Origin: Ramazzottius varieornatus
Taxonomy: Eukaryota; Tardigrada; Eutardigrada; Parachela; Ramazzottiidae
Assembly (NCBI GenBank): GCA_001949185.1
Contig: BDGG01000015.1
Coordinates: 910,314-974,313 of the forward strand
Direction: 5' to 3'
DNA: 64,000 bases
The position numbers and the translations under genes were made by a program. The notes under the pieces are model-generated. The model saw nothing but the letters and a program-made list of their open reading frames with translations, had not been told where the DNA came from and ran no database searches. Positions 10,691-23,715 of the stretch are shown here, piece after piece; the stretch's first letter is position 1, and every line of letters starts with the position of its first letter.

Positions 10691-13600
10691 ATGCGGAATC
10701 TAACATCGGACGAGTTTCTTCTCTTACGTCGGAAGCCTCGTCGTATCCGCAACATTTGTATCCTGGCGCATGTTGATCATGGTAAGTGAAAAGATTTTTT
10801 GTCCGGAAGATGTGTATGGTGACTTGTGTAACCCGTCTCTGCCTACAGGAAAGACCACTCTGGCTGATAGTCTGGTGGCCAACAACGGCATCATCTCGCA
10901 GCGCATGGCTGGCAAGCTCCGCTATATGGACAATCGTCCGGACGAACAAGAGCGCGGCATCACCATGAAGTCTTCGGCCATCTCTCTCCACTACCAGATG
11001 TCGAACCGCACCGACAATTTCCTGATTAACCTCATCGATTCACCCGGACATGTCGATTTCACCGGGGAAGTTTCGACGGCAGTGCGTCTGTGTGATGGAG
11101 CGATCGTCGTCGTCGATGTGGTCGAAGGCTGCGCCCCGCAGACTGTCCAGGTCCTTCGGCAAGCGTGGAAGGAGCATATCAAGCCCATCTTAGTGCTCAA
11201 CAAAATCGACAGGCTGATCGTCGAGAAAAAGATGACTCCGATGGAAGCCTATCAGCGATTAGTTCAGGTCTTGGAACAAGTCAATGCCGTCATGGGCTCG
11301 CTGTTCACCACCAAGATTCTACTCGAACAAGACCAGAGACGTTCTGAAAAAAGCGTCAACAGTAAGCCAACGCTCTTCTTCATTTTGGTGGAATTCTTTG
11401 CTGAGTCCAAGGAAGCGTTTCTGCCGTAATCGTGAGATTTGTTTGAAGTAATGTTATATGACATGACGTTATATTGTGTCATACTTGTTTGACATAGCTC
11501 ATAAACAGCGCGTACGCCCTTCTCATAAAGAGTGGTTCTTTCAGTTGAGGATAAGGAGACCTTCGACTGGGACGCTGGTTTAGAGGAAGCCGACGACTCC
11601 AGCCTGTACTTCCAGCCAGAGTTAGGAAACGTGGCCTTCGTCAGCGCAGTGGACGGTTGGGGTTTCACCACCGAGCACTTCGCCGCCATCTACAGTGACA
11701 AGCTCAAGCTTAGCCGCAATGTTCTACGCAAGACCTTGTGGGGAGACTTCTACATCAACATCAAGGAAAAGAAAGTCCAGCGCGGTGCCTTAAACAAAGG
11801 CAAGAAGCCCCTCTTCGTCCAGCTCATCCTGGAGAACATCTGGCAAATCTACGACGCCGTCTGTAATAAGAAAGATAAAGACTTGACCGACAAGATCGTC
11901 ACTGCTCTCGGGCTGCAACTTCACGCCAGGGACGCCAAGCAGTCCGATGTCAAAGGATATCTGTTCGCTATTTGCTCGCAGTGGCTTCCGCTGAGTAAGA
12001 CAAACCGAAGGTTTTCTTTTCGTTGGAAGAACTATACTGATTTATTATTATGTTTTGCTTTCATTGTTTTTCAGGTAAGTGTATCCTGGATATGGTCTGT
12101 GATAAACTGCCTTCCCCGAGTGAGCTCAGCGAAGAAAGAATCCAAGCCTTGATCTCGAACCACCGAAGGTTCGACAGCCTTCCAGAAGAGACGCGGAAGT
12201 TGAAAGAAGTCTTCCTAAAGTGCGACTCAAAGTCCAAGAACTTAACAGTGGCTTTCGTGTCCAAAATGTTCGCAGTAGACCCCGCCGACATTTCACGAAC
12301 CGGTACACAGCGTCCGACAGGTCAAACTCTGTCTATGGAAGAGATCGCAGCTAGACGCCAGCAGGTCAGACTCCTGGCAGCTCAAGCACAGAAGGCTAAC
12401 CAGAACAGTGAAGGGCAAGCGGAAGTGAGTAGTGCAGTGAGTAACGAAGTGAAGGAGAAACCTTCGGCGATCTTTATGGGCTTTGCCAGAATCTTCAGTG
12501 GGACGTTGAAAGAGGGTGATGAGCTGTACGTACTGGGTCCCAAACATGACGTCCAGACTGCGCTGTTAATGGAAGCTCAGGGCGCCACCTCCTTTCCACA
12601 TGTCGGGCGAGTGAAGGTGGAGGGACTATACGCCATGATGGGCAGAGAGATGGAAACGGTGGGCGAAGCTTCTGTTGGAAACATTGTAGGTAAGACAATT
12701 TTCGCTCAGTTTTACTTCAACTTCATTATAGTCAAAATTGATCATGTCGTCCTTTTACCGTTGTAGCGATAGCCGGCCTACAAGACCATCTCGTTCGTTC
12801 GGGAACTCTCTCGACAAGTTTAGCTTGCCCAGCCTTCACCGACTTGCATTCTGTATCCGCGCCGATCGTTAAGGTCGCTGTGGAGCCAAAACGACTTGGT
12901 AAGCTCATAATGTCTTTTCTAAGTAAAACCCTGCAACGACTCTTATTCCTAGTCCGTGCTTCGTCAGTCTCGCCACGGTCTTTGCGGTACTGAATGACGG
13001 TTTGTGTTGCAGCGGATATGGAACAACTGGATAAAGGTCTGAAGCTTCTCTACCAAGCTGACCCATGCGTGGAGGTCTACGTACAAGAAACCGGTGAACA
13101 CGTCCTAGCTGCCGCCGGTGAAGTCCATCTACAAAAGTGCCTGAAAGACCTCACTGATACGTAAGACAGTCAATTTTTGATCGTTACTTATGTGACCAGC
13201 AACTCGTCGTTTTGTTCAAGTAGCGTGCTCTTCAAGCCAATGACACTGAGGACGTGCGCCACTTGGAAAAGCATTCATACTCGTCCAGCTTGTTACTCAC
13301 AAGTGGCGCATGCTTATAGCCAATAACACTGAAAACGCGCGCCGCTTGGAAAATCAGTCTTGTGCTGGTTTGCCGAGTTCCCAGTTATGTCTTGTTGACG
13401 TACGAATGACTTGTATGCAGGTTCGCCAAGATTGAGATTAACGCCTCAGAGCCCATCGTAGCTTTCCGAGAAACCGTCGTTCCACCTCCGAAGGTTGACA
13501 TGATGAGCGAAGCCATCGTCGACACCCAGGAGAACACATCCTCGACAAAAAAGAAAGCCTTGATTGAGATCACCACCCCGAATAAGCAGTGTACGTTGAG

Positions 13601-16600
13601 GATACGAGCTATACCGTTACCAGCAGCCGCTTCGGAGCTGCTGGAGAATAGTGCCCACATGATCAAGACCATGCACCGCTCGAGGAAAGGTGGCCAGAAT
13701 GCAGCGGCCGCATTGCTTCAAAATAGCGAGAATCAACCGGCGTTACCGGCGGAAATGGTGCTCAGTGGCGAACTGAAGGACAACATGGAGAAGCTAAGGA
13801 ATGATCTGAAGGAAGCTTGTAAAGAAGAAGACCCAAAAGACACCGTAAGCTAATCCAAAACGTAACCTGAAATTCGTTAGGTGAAAATTACATACAAAGC
13901 AACAAAGTGTGCATTTTATATACATCAAAAATTAAAAAAAACTGGCAAAAGAATAGAAACAAAGAAAAAGTGGGGGAAAAAAATAAAAGCTGGGAGCTGG
14001 GCAGACAAGCTTACAAAATTGCTGTCGAGCGGCACACGTTGTGGGTGTTAGTGATCGACAGCGTGCGCCATTCGGAGAAACGATTTTGTCGAGTTCGTTT
14101 TCCGAAAGTGGCGCATGTTGACAGTGTGATTGGCTGGAAGCGTGCGCCGCTTGGAAGTACAGATCCTGTCGAGCCTGTTTGCCGAGCTGCCAACTACTGT
14201 ATCATTCGTGAATCACATTTTCTTTTCAATATTTTTTCAGAATGAGATATTGGAACTGATGGACAAGATTTGCTCGTTCGGACCACGAAACTGCGGACCA
14301 AACATCTTAGTGAATGCTTCGAGTCTGCCCATGCCTTCTGTATGGTCAGACTCTTCTTCCAGCTCTTGCACACAGTCTTCCAAAGCAGCAGACTTCATAG
14401 CTCCGTTACTGACGGGGTTCCAGCTGAGCACACTAGCTGGCCCTTTGTGTGAAGAACCCATGATGGGCGTCTGCTTCGTCCTACAAGACTTCCTTCTGGC
14501 GCCGGAAGTTGCTGCAACGACGGTGCTGGAGAGACGGAAGTCGGAAAGCCCGGAGATAGTCAACAAGGAAGAAGCTAGTGGGGGCCAAGTTGGTGAGGTA
14601 AAGAGAGAACTGGAAGAAACGAGCCAGTCGACAATGAGCGCCTACGGGCCGCTGAGCGGCCAACTCATTCCCACCATGAAGGAAGGCTGTAGGAGAGCCT
14701 TCCAAGTGCAGCCGCAACGGCTGATGGTCGCGCAGTACTCGTGCATCATCCAGACTACCAGCGACGTACTCGGTAAGAATGTTTTATCATGCTAAAATAT
14801 TTAACCCAAATACTGAGAGGCATGATAAAGAAAATATGACTAGAGTCATAGCTGCAGTGGAAACGACTCTACTTCAGCAATTAGTATTTTCGGAAATTGA
14901 TACAAGTAAGAATTACATGTAGTGTACCAGTACAAAAGGTGATCGGAAAAAAATAAGGTAAACTGCATGGCCGGTTTTCTAGCAGAATAATCCACCACTG
15001 TACAGGAATAAATTCTACGTTGATAGGTGAGGTTTGTGGCAAAATGCAGCGTAAGTCGTGGCGTTATGGTTGACGTCGACGGTCATCTCGGTGACACTGG
15101 GGTCGTTCAGTCGGGTGGGACAAGTAAGTCCCGTACTGCAGGAACACACCGACTGTTTGTGGATGTTGGTGCCCGTTACTACGAACAGACTGCAGGGCTC
15201 TTCGGCTCCGCATTTCAGAAACTACAAACCGCAAAAATACCCTTGACCTTCAATTTCCTATTTCTTCCCAAAAGGTTACCATTAAAAAACACCATATTTC
15301 CGCCATCTAAGTTTTCGCCTAATGTTAGTATTTTTATTTACGGATCTACTTTTGTAAATGAGCAATACCACAAATTTGGCTGGTGAGCAACTGTCCGACA
15401 AATCCCGCCCTTTTTCTACGAATTTTTCTTCAAGATTTAGATTGACGTTCATTTCGATTTTGCTTACTGTTGGTGGTGAACAGGCATGGTGGTAAGTGAT
15501 TTTGTGGTTGGGAGCTGCGTGTTTTTGCGTCCATTTCAAGAGGTACATGTGACTGTGTGCCGGACACCGACAGCGAACCACCTGCGATGTCCTGTTTTGC
15601 GCAGGGTAGGAAGTAATGGTGTAGGCAGTGTCGTGGAAGAAGCGACAGACTGGCAATGAGGCTGTAGGACCACACGTCTTCAGCAGCTGTGTGTCGTCCA
15701 CGATGGTCGTTCCGTCCGAAGCGTCCAGTCGCTGCGAACACTCCGATGCGGAGGAAGTTCTCGGGTGGTTTGGACAGCGGCATAATCGATGGACTCGCGC
15801 GTTGCCTGAATAGTCTTCGATACGGTTGCAGATGGAATGCTTCGAACAGGAGGGTAGATCAGCTTCTCCTTCCTGCAAGAGAAAAGTTTTATTGGGTTAA
15901 ACCGACAACAATTTTTTCTGGATTCAGGATTTGGGTTGTCAGCAAATAATTTTACACAGATCGTTATTTCAGATGGCGCACGTTTTCATTGTTGCTGGCC
16001 GAGAGGATGCGCCACTTGGGAAACGATCCGGATGAGGTCTGTTATTTTCCCAAGTGGCGCACGTTATCGGTGTTATTGGCTGGAAGTGTACACCACTTGA
16101 GAAAACGATCTGGTTGAATACATTTGCCGACGTCTAGGCTTACCCCGTCGTTGTAGAGCGGTCCTTTTTCCAAGGTGGAGAGGTACTGAATGGGAGATAA
16201 AGGAGATCGCGAACTGGTGATAGTGAGTTCTTCGAGGAATAGGAGGATCGACAGTAGGAAGGTTGAGACTTCGAGGTCCACGAAGGTCCGCATAGCTGAC
16301 TCGGTTCTGACAGAAAACTTACTGCGCCAGAAATTTGAGAAGCGACCTTCTGTGGTCGTGAAGAGGCGAAGGAATGAGTTATATAGTCGGACGAGGTACG
16401 GAGAAGAGAAAGTTCGATAAGGGCGTTGTTCAGTGGAAAAGTATTTTTGACAAAGAGAACTTGGCCGACATGGAGGCAAGAGGATTTTATGAATGAACAG
16501 GCGAATGAATGAATGTAATGGCTACACGGTGTATATAAACAGTGGCGGACATTAGCTGCAGTAGCACTTGTTTGACAGCGGAAGAAGAATGTTGCAGTAT

Positions 16601-18277
16601 TCGTTGTAATAACGAAAGAGGATTGATTAGAAGAGGGCGTGTGCCACTGTAGACTAGCAGGCGGTGGTTACAGCAATCAACTGCTGGAATGCACTTATAT
16701 CCATCCATTCAACTCAATGAATTTCTCTAGCTTGAAAAGAAACCCATTTGCCGTTCTATAGTCTGTTATGTGTCGAGTCAAACTGAACGGCAAAAGAGAT
16801 TTGTTTTGGTAGTCGGCTTACTCATGAGTAATGCTTACTACCAGGAGCAACTGCACGTGGAGTTTTCCAGATCTCCATTAGTCAGCAAAGTCAATCATGC
16901 AGCAAAGTTTCTGCTATGAAAAACAGACGCACATGATATTTCTGCATGATGTCATGGTACTCCGAAAAGTATTCAAAAACCGGCGCGCGAACATTGTCAG
17001 TGTATATTGGAAAAGACTCTTCGATGTCTGTTTTCCCGTTTGATCCCCTTTCGGCTCAACGTTAGGCCATATCAGATTCCTGTGAATGAAATTCTCAAGA
17101 TGGTGCGAAATTCCTTGCGCTGCGGGCGAAGAGGAGCCTGACAGGGACAGTGTGATATTTTGATGATGAGGAGCCCGCTGTGAAGTGATGAACAGTGATT
17201 GTGGCGAAGGCGGTAACGAGGCTGTGTTGGAATGAATGAAAGTGTCGCTACAAAAGGCCAATTATACCTGTCCATTCTCCTCCGCGCTTTCATTCATTCG
17301 TGCGTTCTGGCATGTACCTCGTCAGAAATGGCGGCAGGCAAGTGCTCAAGACTCTCGAAAGCTCTTGGATACTTATTATCTGCGTCTCCTCTTCCAGCCA
17401 TAATGGCTGTGTTTTGTGTCATTTCATAATAATCGCCGCTTGCCAATCTGCCCATTGCCATCTTGACCTCTTTGATTTATGTCCACATTCCTGGCCAATT
17501 GACCCTTTGAGACATCCATTCCTTCCTAGAAAATTCCATTGGTGACCGATCAGTAACAGCGAGGGCCCATAAATGGAAGATGCGCGCACCTGCATACACG
17601 ACTCAGTGATTTAATGTGGAGATCGAGTATTCAGGTTCGTGAACGATTACCGAGCCACGTGCCTGCATACATAGCCTAGTGACCCAATATGGGACCTAGT
17701 ATGCAAATCCCTGAGGGACTACAGAAGCAGGTACCTGCATACACCACTGCATGGCGTAGTAGGGTAGCTCAGTACGCAGGTGTTTGAAAGTTGATCGCGA
17801 CCCTACCTACTGGAGTTCCAAACACGAAAACAAAGCTAAAATTGTGTCCTAGTGAGTTTCGGGAACACAATCTGCTGAACCTTAGTTTCCCTTTTGCTTG
17901 TAGGTAAGGTTTATGGCGTGATCAACCGAAGAAGAGGTCGAGTGTTGAGTGACGAGATGCAGGAAGGATCGGATGTGTTCAACATCAAAACAGTTATCCC
18001 GGTTTGCGAGAGCTTTGGGTTCTCGGAAGAGATCCTGAAGAAGACGAGTGGACTAGCCTTGCCTCAGCTGGTTTTCAGCCACTGGGAAGTCTTGCCGATC
18101 GACCCTTATTGGATACCCACAACCCAGGAAGAGTACCTCCACTATGGAGACAAGGCTGACAACGAAAACATCGCGCGTAGATACATGAACCAAGTCCGAA
18201 AGAGAAAGGGACTCTTCGTCGAAGAGAAAGTCGTGATGCACGCGGAAAAGCAAAGAACTATCGGTAGAAATAAATAA
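10691..18277 (+). CDS. EFL1: Elongation factor-like GTPase 1
   Basis: EFL1 is the cytoplasmic EF2-like GTPase that works with SBDS to remove eIF6 from new 60S subunits. Nine exons: 10691-10781, 10849-11361, 11545-11994, 12075-12689, 12767-12898, 13013-13160, 13421-13844, 14241-14772 and 17904-18277. They join in frame to 1092 aa, close to the human 1120. Motifs in order: AHVDHGKTTLAD (P-loop), [12 protein letters not shown] (switch I), DSPGHVDF (G3), NKID (G4), then the family insert, domain [14 protein letters not shown] and the C-terminal CFVL and [10 protein letters not shown] blocks. Introns 6 and 7 carry CAAGTGGCGCAC hairpin elements. The last intron (14773-17903) is exceptionally long for this window and holds an antisense gene. 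It ends 329 bases from the convergent CHSY gene. Confidence 0.98.
13201..13383. repeat. CAAGTGGCGCAC hairpin element, copy 3 (two units)
   Basis: Two tandem hairpins fill most of EFL1 intron 6. The right end is GTTTGCCGAGTTCCCA, the usual outer boundary of the family. Confidence 0.8.
13991..14193. repeat. CAAGTGGCGCAC hairpin element, copy 4 (two units)
   Basis: Lies in EFL1 intron 7. The left end GGGAGCTGGGCAGACAAGC and right end TGTTTGCCGAGCTGCCA are near-complementary, so the whole element of about 200 bases is a large imperfect palindrome. Confidence 0.82.
15015..16293 (-). CDS. Secreted Cys-rich protein nested in an EFL1 intron
   Basis: Three exons (16144-16293, 15468-15872, 15015-15197) join in phase 0 to 245 aa and lie wholly within EFL1 intron 8 on the opposite strand. 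Residues 1-28 look like a signal peptide (hydrophobic [11 protein letters not shown]). The rest is Cys-rich with repeated CRCP/CSC blocks: [30 protein letters not shown] and [11 protein letters not shown]. There are also several N-glycosylation sites, including NRT and NAT. The order of blocks resembles the argos/giant-lens and scoloptoxin-11 type secreted proteins of arthropods. I hold that assignment loosely. The acceptor of the last exon is weak (…GAAGAG before CCC), chosen because it keeps the frame. An extracellular signalling or effector role is inference. Confidence 0.6.
15961..16137. repeat. CAAGTGGCGCAC hairpin element, copy 5 (two units)
   Basis: Sits in the first intron of the nested Cys-rich gene, and therefore also within EFL1 intron 8. 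The second unit shows the canonical loop GTTATCGGTGTTATTGGC. Confidence 0.8.
17587..17792. repeat. CCTGCATAC hairpins, three tandem units in EFL1 intron 8
   Basis: Three units of about 70 bases start near 17587, 17660 and 17730. Each begins CCTGCATACA and ends in a diverged GTATGCAGGT, so each can fold on itself. The same unit recurs at six or more other places in the window. Confidence 0.7.
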
Positions 18278-18605
18278 GCTGTTAAATTCGTACGACTTAT
18301 CTGTGACTTCGTATTCTGATCGCATTTTACCCACCGGAGTTTTACTTCATGGAGATTTTATTTCTGCAGTGTGTAAAAAAGAAGGAAGAACAATCTTAGA
18401 GCTTTTCTTTGGGCTCTGTAACGAAGAAAGCTCTTGTCATGAGCGCAAAAAATAAAAATGAAACCAGAAGGAATTTCTGGACGAAAAGGTGTAGGAATTC
18501 TGATTGAATCAACTTTGTCATGAGCGCAGTCAACAAAAAAGGTCAACAAAATCTGGTACGGATCTGTCACGAATTTAACAAGGCGAAAATTATCGGGTCT
18601 TGTTT

Positions 18606-21600
18606 TCATGGTTTGTCCAGTGTGTGGAGAAGGCTAGGGTTGTCCATCAGGTACCGGGTCATGACGCTTTCGCTGGCTAAGCTAGCCGCTTTGGTACCGA
18701 GGCACATGGTTAACTGGACGCTGTCCAGCTTGGCGTCACAGTGGATGGGATGATAGATGTGGACCAGTGTTGGGTCCACTGCTCGAAAGACTGCGAAGCG
18801 GCTGTCCTTTTCCCCTTCTTTGATGTACTTCTCGAAGAGGTCCACGTCTTCCTTGCCCCAACCGTAAATGCTCTGGTCGAAGCCGCCAACACGCTCAAAG
18901 TCGGCGCGGTACATGCTGGCGATGCCGTAACCGAACTGCCGCCAGTAGCCGCTGTCCTGCGTCAGATGGAAATGGTCGACACCTAAACGAAGGGTCATAA
19001 ATTTTGAAAAAAAGCCGCGAAAGACTACTAAAACGTGAACGACATTCCGAAGACTACAGGCATTATAATGATCCATGCGCGTGTACAAATCGTAGAAAAA
19101 TGTTCACAAAGGCCTCTAGTCAAAAGTCAGCAACGTAATTTTATCGCGTTTGTAATGCAAAGGTTTTAGTCAGAAACGACCCCCGACATTTTTTGTTTGG
19201 CAGTAAGTTTCAAAACCTTGTGTTTTATTAGGCATAAAAATCAAGCTTCTTACTTGTATCTTTGGTGCTCCACGTACTAGGATCGTACTGGCTAAAGACA
19301 ATCGGGTAATATACCATCCTCCCCATTTTCGTGCTTTTCCTGATCCTGCTTAAGGTCTCCACATCAAAAGCCATATCGACATCGACAAAAAACAGCAAAC
19401 TATCATTGGCGAATCTCTGCGAACCGAGATGCAAGGCTTTGGCTCGGGAGAAGTTGCCTTCTGCACGGAGTAGACTAATGTCATATTGAGGATACCGTCT
19501 TCTCACTGACTCTAGATGCTTCTCAGTATCGAGAAATGTTTCTGAGTTGTCTGAAGTAACAAAACTAACGATCGTCAACGAGACAGACTGGTTGGTGGAG
19601 AAACACACGTCTTCCATGAGTTTGATGAAGCGGAGATAGGTGGCGTATCGGCCGGAGATGGGGACGACGAAGTTGACCTGCTCGTCTCTGACCAGCTTCG
19701 AGCAGAGCGGGTCGGTGGAATCCAACTGCCGCTTTTTCAAGTCCGTATGGTAACGAAGTAACCTGCCGAAATCACGCTTGAGATTCGGGGGGAAGGGAGA
19801 TGTCCCCACGCAGTCCACTTCTTCCACCAGGTCGATGCTGGAGAAGGACTGCTCTAGGTAGGCGTGCCTCCTCACCGGCGCCGTCATTTTCTTCCCACTA
19901 TACCTATCAAGAACCAAAGTAGAAGGAAACGAAAAAGTTATAGAATACAAGATACAGACATGGATGAATCGAGACCTGTCAAATGGCCAACAAAATGGCT
20001 CTTCTTTCATGCACCTGCAAACGCGACATAGAACATTCAACACGGCCCCATGTATGCAGGTACAAGATGCCTTTTCTCTCATGCTTCTCCATACTGTACA
20101 CGCACTAGCACATTAAAATACAGCGATCACGCATCCAGTCACATGATATGATGAAGTGTCTTCCTTCTGATCACTGGGAAGTTAGGCACACAATCGCGTA
20201 GAGTTCAATGTGTTACCTTCTATAGACCAAGTGAAGGTCCAGAACATAATGCACCCCGTGCAGAGGGTCCAGTCTTTGGAAGCCATACAGCAGTTCTCGA
20301 AAGTCAATGACGCGACCTCGTTGTTGCGAGTATTGATTCAACGAGTCCATCATCTGCATGGTCAGATCGTTCTGCGCCCATTTCAGCGAGCTTCGTGGAG
20401 CTCTCTTGGGGTTAAAGTCCAGATGGGAGAAGAGACTCTTGGTGAAGAACTCCCATTCCAGGACTTGTTCGGCAGATTCCGGTCGGAAGCGGTTGAGCGT
20501 CGGCCAGGCCAACATCGGGTCGGACTTCCCTGGATACAGCAGTGAGTTCATGTCGCTGACTTCTCGCCGTAGCTTGAGGATTTCATGACGGAGAGATAAT
20601 AACTTTAGAGCGTTGTAGTAATTTTGGATACGGTAGAGGTGTTCGGAGGTCTTGACCGGATGGAGAGTGATGGCGCGGTGAACTTGCTTGGAATGGAGGT
20701 CGCCGGTGAAAGCAGCGGCGCCACTTCCATTATGGTAGAATATCGTCTGCATCTATCAGAAAATCAAAAGTTGTAATAGGGGAGCTCGGCAGACAAATTG
20801 GGTAAGATCGTTTTCCAAAGTGACGCACGTGTCTGGGTATATTGTGTGACAGAGTGCGCCACTTGACAAACGATTTTCTCCTTTTAATTCTTGTCCCAAG
20901 TGGCCCAGGTTCTCGGTGCTGTTAGCCGGAAGAATGCGCTACTTGAAAAAAAGCGATATATTGAGTTTGTTTGCTCAAATTATTCTCTAAATATGCTCTG
21001 ATTTATGCTCTAAATTAGCAAAGCAACCTCACTTCGTAAGACCAAGCACAAGGAACTCCAGCGAACTTTCCAATACACCGCCCAACTTCCACATCCTCGT
21101 GAGTGCTCAGAAGATGCTTCAAGCAGTACTTCATATGTGGCGCCATCCTTCGAAGAACCTCTCGGCTAATGATGATCCCGGGTCCTCCCATGCAGAAGTT
21201 CTCCCTGCAAAGACAAAGAGACCTGTCACGTCAGTTTTTGAGTAGCGCATGAATGTCGTTGCTCACCCGGGAGAGAGGCTGAGCATGCCGAACTCTTCCT
21301 TGTTGCCCATGCCAGCCTGACCGATGAACAACGGCTTGCTACTGTTCAGCGACCTCAAGAACTCTTCCAGACGATCTCCTCGCACGAAGACGTCGTCGTC
21401 CGCTCGCATGAACCACTCGAAATCGTCGATGAAATGATCGTTCATGTACTTTAACATGAGGAAGGACTTCTTTTGAGGAGGATAAGAGTCGTCCACACCG
21501 GGGAGCGCAACCAGCGGGAGGTTGGGATCAGTGTGACAGACGGAGCCGGCGCTGGAGAAAAAGGCTATTTGTGCCGTCTCTGGAGGCAGTTTCTGACCCC

Positions 21601-21865
21601 AGGTGTGATAGACGGAAGCAGCACGGTTGTCGAGGTACTTCTGAGCTGTCATGACACCTACGAAGAGTAGTCGCCGAGGCTTCACTTCCGGTGGCACTTC
21701 CGGTTGCCATTGTCGTTCCTGTAAGTGCGGCCGGGACGTCACAGAAGTGACAGATGCGTTCGGACACGAAGAGCTGTTCGAAGAGATTGGCAGTCTAGTT
21801 AGGTAAGCAACGAGGGTTCCGATGACCACTCGGAATAGGATGTCGCACGTTCGGCCGAACCTCAT
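18606..21865 (-). CDS. CHSY1: Chondroitin sulfate synthase
   Basis: Golgi type II membrane enzyme that polymerises chondroitin by alternating GlcA and GalNAc transfer. Five exons: 21267-21865, 21033-21204, 20217-20752, 19254-19903 and 18606-18982. They join in frame to 777 aa, close to the human 802. A short cytosolic tail and one hydrophobic anchor open the protein. The N-terminal GT31 domain shows LFVGVMTAQKYL, LPGVDDSYPPQKKSF and the metal motif RADDD. The C-terminal GT7-type domain shows VPISGRY, FFVDVDM and GWGKEDVDLF. It ends convergent with EFL1. CHSY1 and CHSY3 are vertebrate duplicates, so the symbol stands for the single invertebrate ortholog. Intron 2 holds a CAAGTGGCGCAC element and intron 3 a CCTGCATAC unit. 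Confidence 0.96.
20015..20062. repeat. CCTGCATAC-family hairpin in CHSY intron 3
   Basis: Single diverged unit: CACCTGCAAACG on the left pairs with TGTATGCAGGTA on the right. Confidence 0.6.
20779..20980. repeat. CAAGTGGCGCAC hairpin element, copy 6 (two units)
   Basis: Occupies most of CHSY intron 2. The left boundary GGGAGCTCGGCAGACAAA is the best-preserved outer end in the window. Confidence 0.82.
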
Positions 21866-23715
21866 CGTCAGTCATCTACAAAGCCGACAACCATGTTACT
21901 TGCAGTGAACTAAGACACTAGGATGTATGCAGACTTACCATCTTTTACACATTAAGAAATAAAAATCACCCTCGTGTGGTTCCGAACATCATCCGCTAGG
22001 GATCACCACCTGTTGCACTCTATAAGAGGGACTTCCGGTCAGATTCCGTGAATCCGTCGAATAAGTAGCTGGAGTAACAGTACGTTTCACACTCGCCGTC
22101 TCGTGGCTAACTTCCGTACTTCAGAAAGCAAAGCGATGTCACTCTCTAACGGATAACTAGATAATCGTACGAGGGATCCTACGCCGTGGAGAAAGAGGAA
22201 GATCCGAGCTCACTGTACCATAGGACAAAGAGAGCTTGCCAATCAAAGCATCCATCACAATCAACTGAAGTCATCTAGTAAGTAAGGTTGGGGAAGGACC
22301 AAATAATCGCAATCTCCGGTCTGAATTCGGCAGAATACCTCATAAAAATAATCTAGTTTGCGAGAGCTCCGCCCAAAAGGTTGGCCTTCCAGCGGAGTTT
22401 TAGAATGACTCCTAACTTGAGTCATCGTAGAAAAGCTGTTCACGCATTCTAAAGCCCTTAAATTGGGGCAAACTTGGCAAGCCTGAGCTTATGGCGGAAG
22501 ATCAGAGAGAAATTTCTTGGCACCGAAAGTGGTCTCTGCCATTAGTCATCTGTTGTACGTACAGGCATAGTGCATTATTACCCTGTTGATCGTGCAGTGC
22601 CGTCAAGTGGTACTATCAACAGGGTTATCAATTCCGTATTAATCAATACGCCAACAGTTTCGAATGATTAGTACAAAATTGATTGATCAAATCCGAAATC
22701 ACAACTCATCAAAAACTTGGAAAAATTCGTCAAAAAAATTTAAAAAATCAGAAAAAATCGGGGAATCATCCTGAGTAAAGGATCGTGCTGTCTGGAGCTC
22801 GAGCTTCCTCTGTTGAGTTTGCGATTCAGTGTCCCTTGGGTATTTCTTCTTTACGTCGTTTCCGTATGTCTTCCCGTTCGCATCCATGGATCACGGATTC
22901 CAAGTTAGATCTGCCTGGAGTAGGGATATGTGGAACGGTGTGAGGCGAACGTGAGACCGCGAGCTTCTAATTCCTCAGTCCACAGCATCTCATGATGGTA
23001 AGTCGTTCAGTCTTTAATCTGCGCCGTACGCATACAGTATTCCTCCGTCAGCTGCATTCCCGATTGCCGAACATGTAACGGACGGCTCTTCTTTCGCAGT
23101 CTGCCCTTTTCAACTTTCAAAGCCTGCTGACGGTAATCCTGCTGCTGATATGTACCTGCGCCTATCTTCGTGGCATGTTCCCCAGAGTGATGGATAAATA
23201 CAAGACGGGGTAAGACGGACCATGGGGAAGTCATCCCGTTAGCAGTCGTTCAACTTTCTTCTCCATTGTTAAGTACACAGCAATTCCTGCAGCGAGAGGT
23301 TCACCTAACAGGCTATTGTTTTCTGCAGGATGTTGAGTGTCTTCTGGAAATGCGCTCGGATAGGAGAAAGACTCAGTCCTTGGGTATCGCTGTCTTGTAT
23401 AACTATGGCCATATGCGTCGTCGTCTGGTAGCTGCCAGCTATTTCCAACCTAGGAGATAAGCTCCAGCCGAGAAATGTCCTTGCTGCAAAAGTCCTTGAA
23501 GGTTCGGGAAACTGGAACTTGACGCTGTGCTTTGCTGTTTTCGTAACGAAGACCTCTGCTGCTTCGTATCTTGGCAATATCCTTCTACTTTTGGGTCTGA
23601 CATTCATGTAATAGAAGTTTTCTTAGGTCTGCTGCATGGTGTCGGCTTTCTGAGAAGGAAGTGTAGCTTTTTCTGGTATATCTTGAGCTGTGGTTCCGGT
23701 AATAGTGAAGACAAG
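21866..23715. other. Intergenic region between CHSY and the Ly6-type gene
   Basis: No gene recognised. It holds the promoter side of CHSY, with ACTTCCGGT about 165 bases upstream of its ATG (near 22030). A small hairpin lies at 22579-22626, with arms ATCAACAGGG and CCCTGTTGAT around a 24-base loop. A minus-strand frame of 62 codons at 22699-22887 starts with ATG but has no features I can support. Confidence 0.4.

Noticed and set aside
17221-17300. GAATGAATGAAAG … CTTTCATTCATTC inverted repeat as a third element family
   Set aside because: The arms are made of simple GAAT repeats and are short, so chance pairing of low-complexity sequence is enough.
22579-22626. Hairpin with arms ATCAACAGGG as a terminator or RNA gene
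   Set aside because: One short hairpin without a conserved copy elsewhere or a nearby transcript end. Bacterial-style terminators do not apply in an animal genome.
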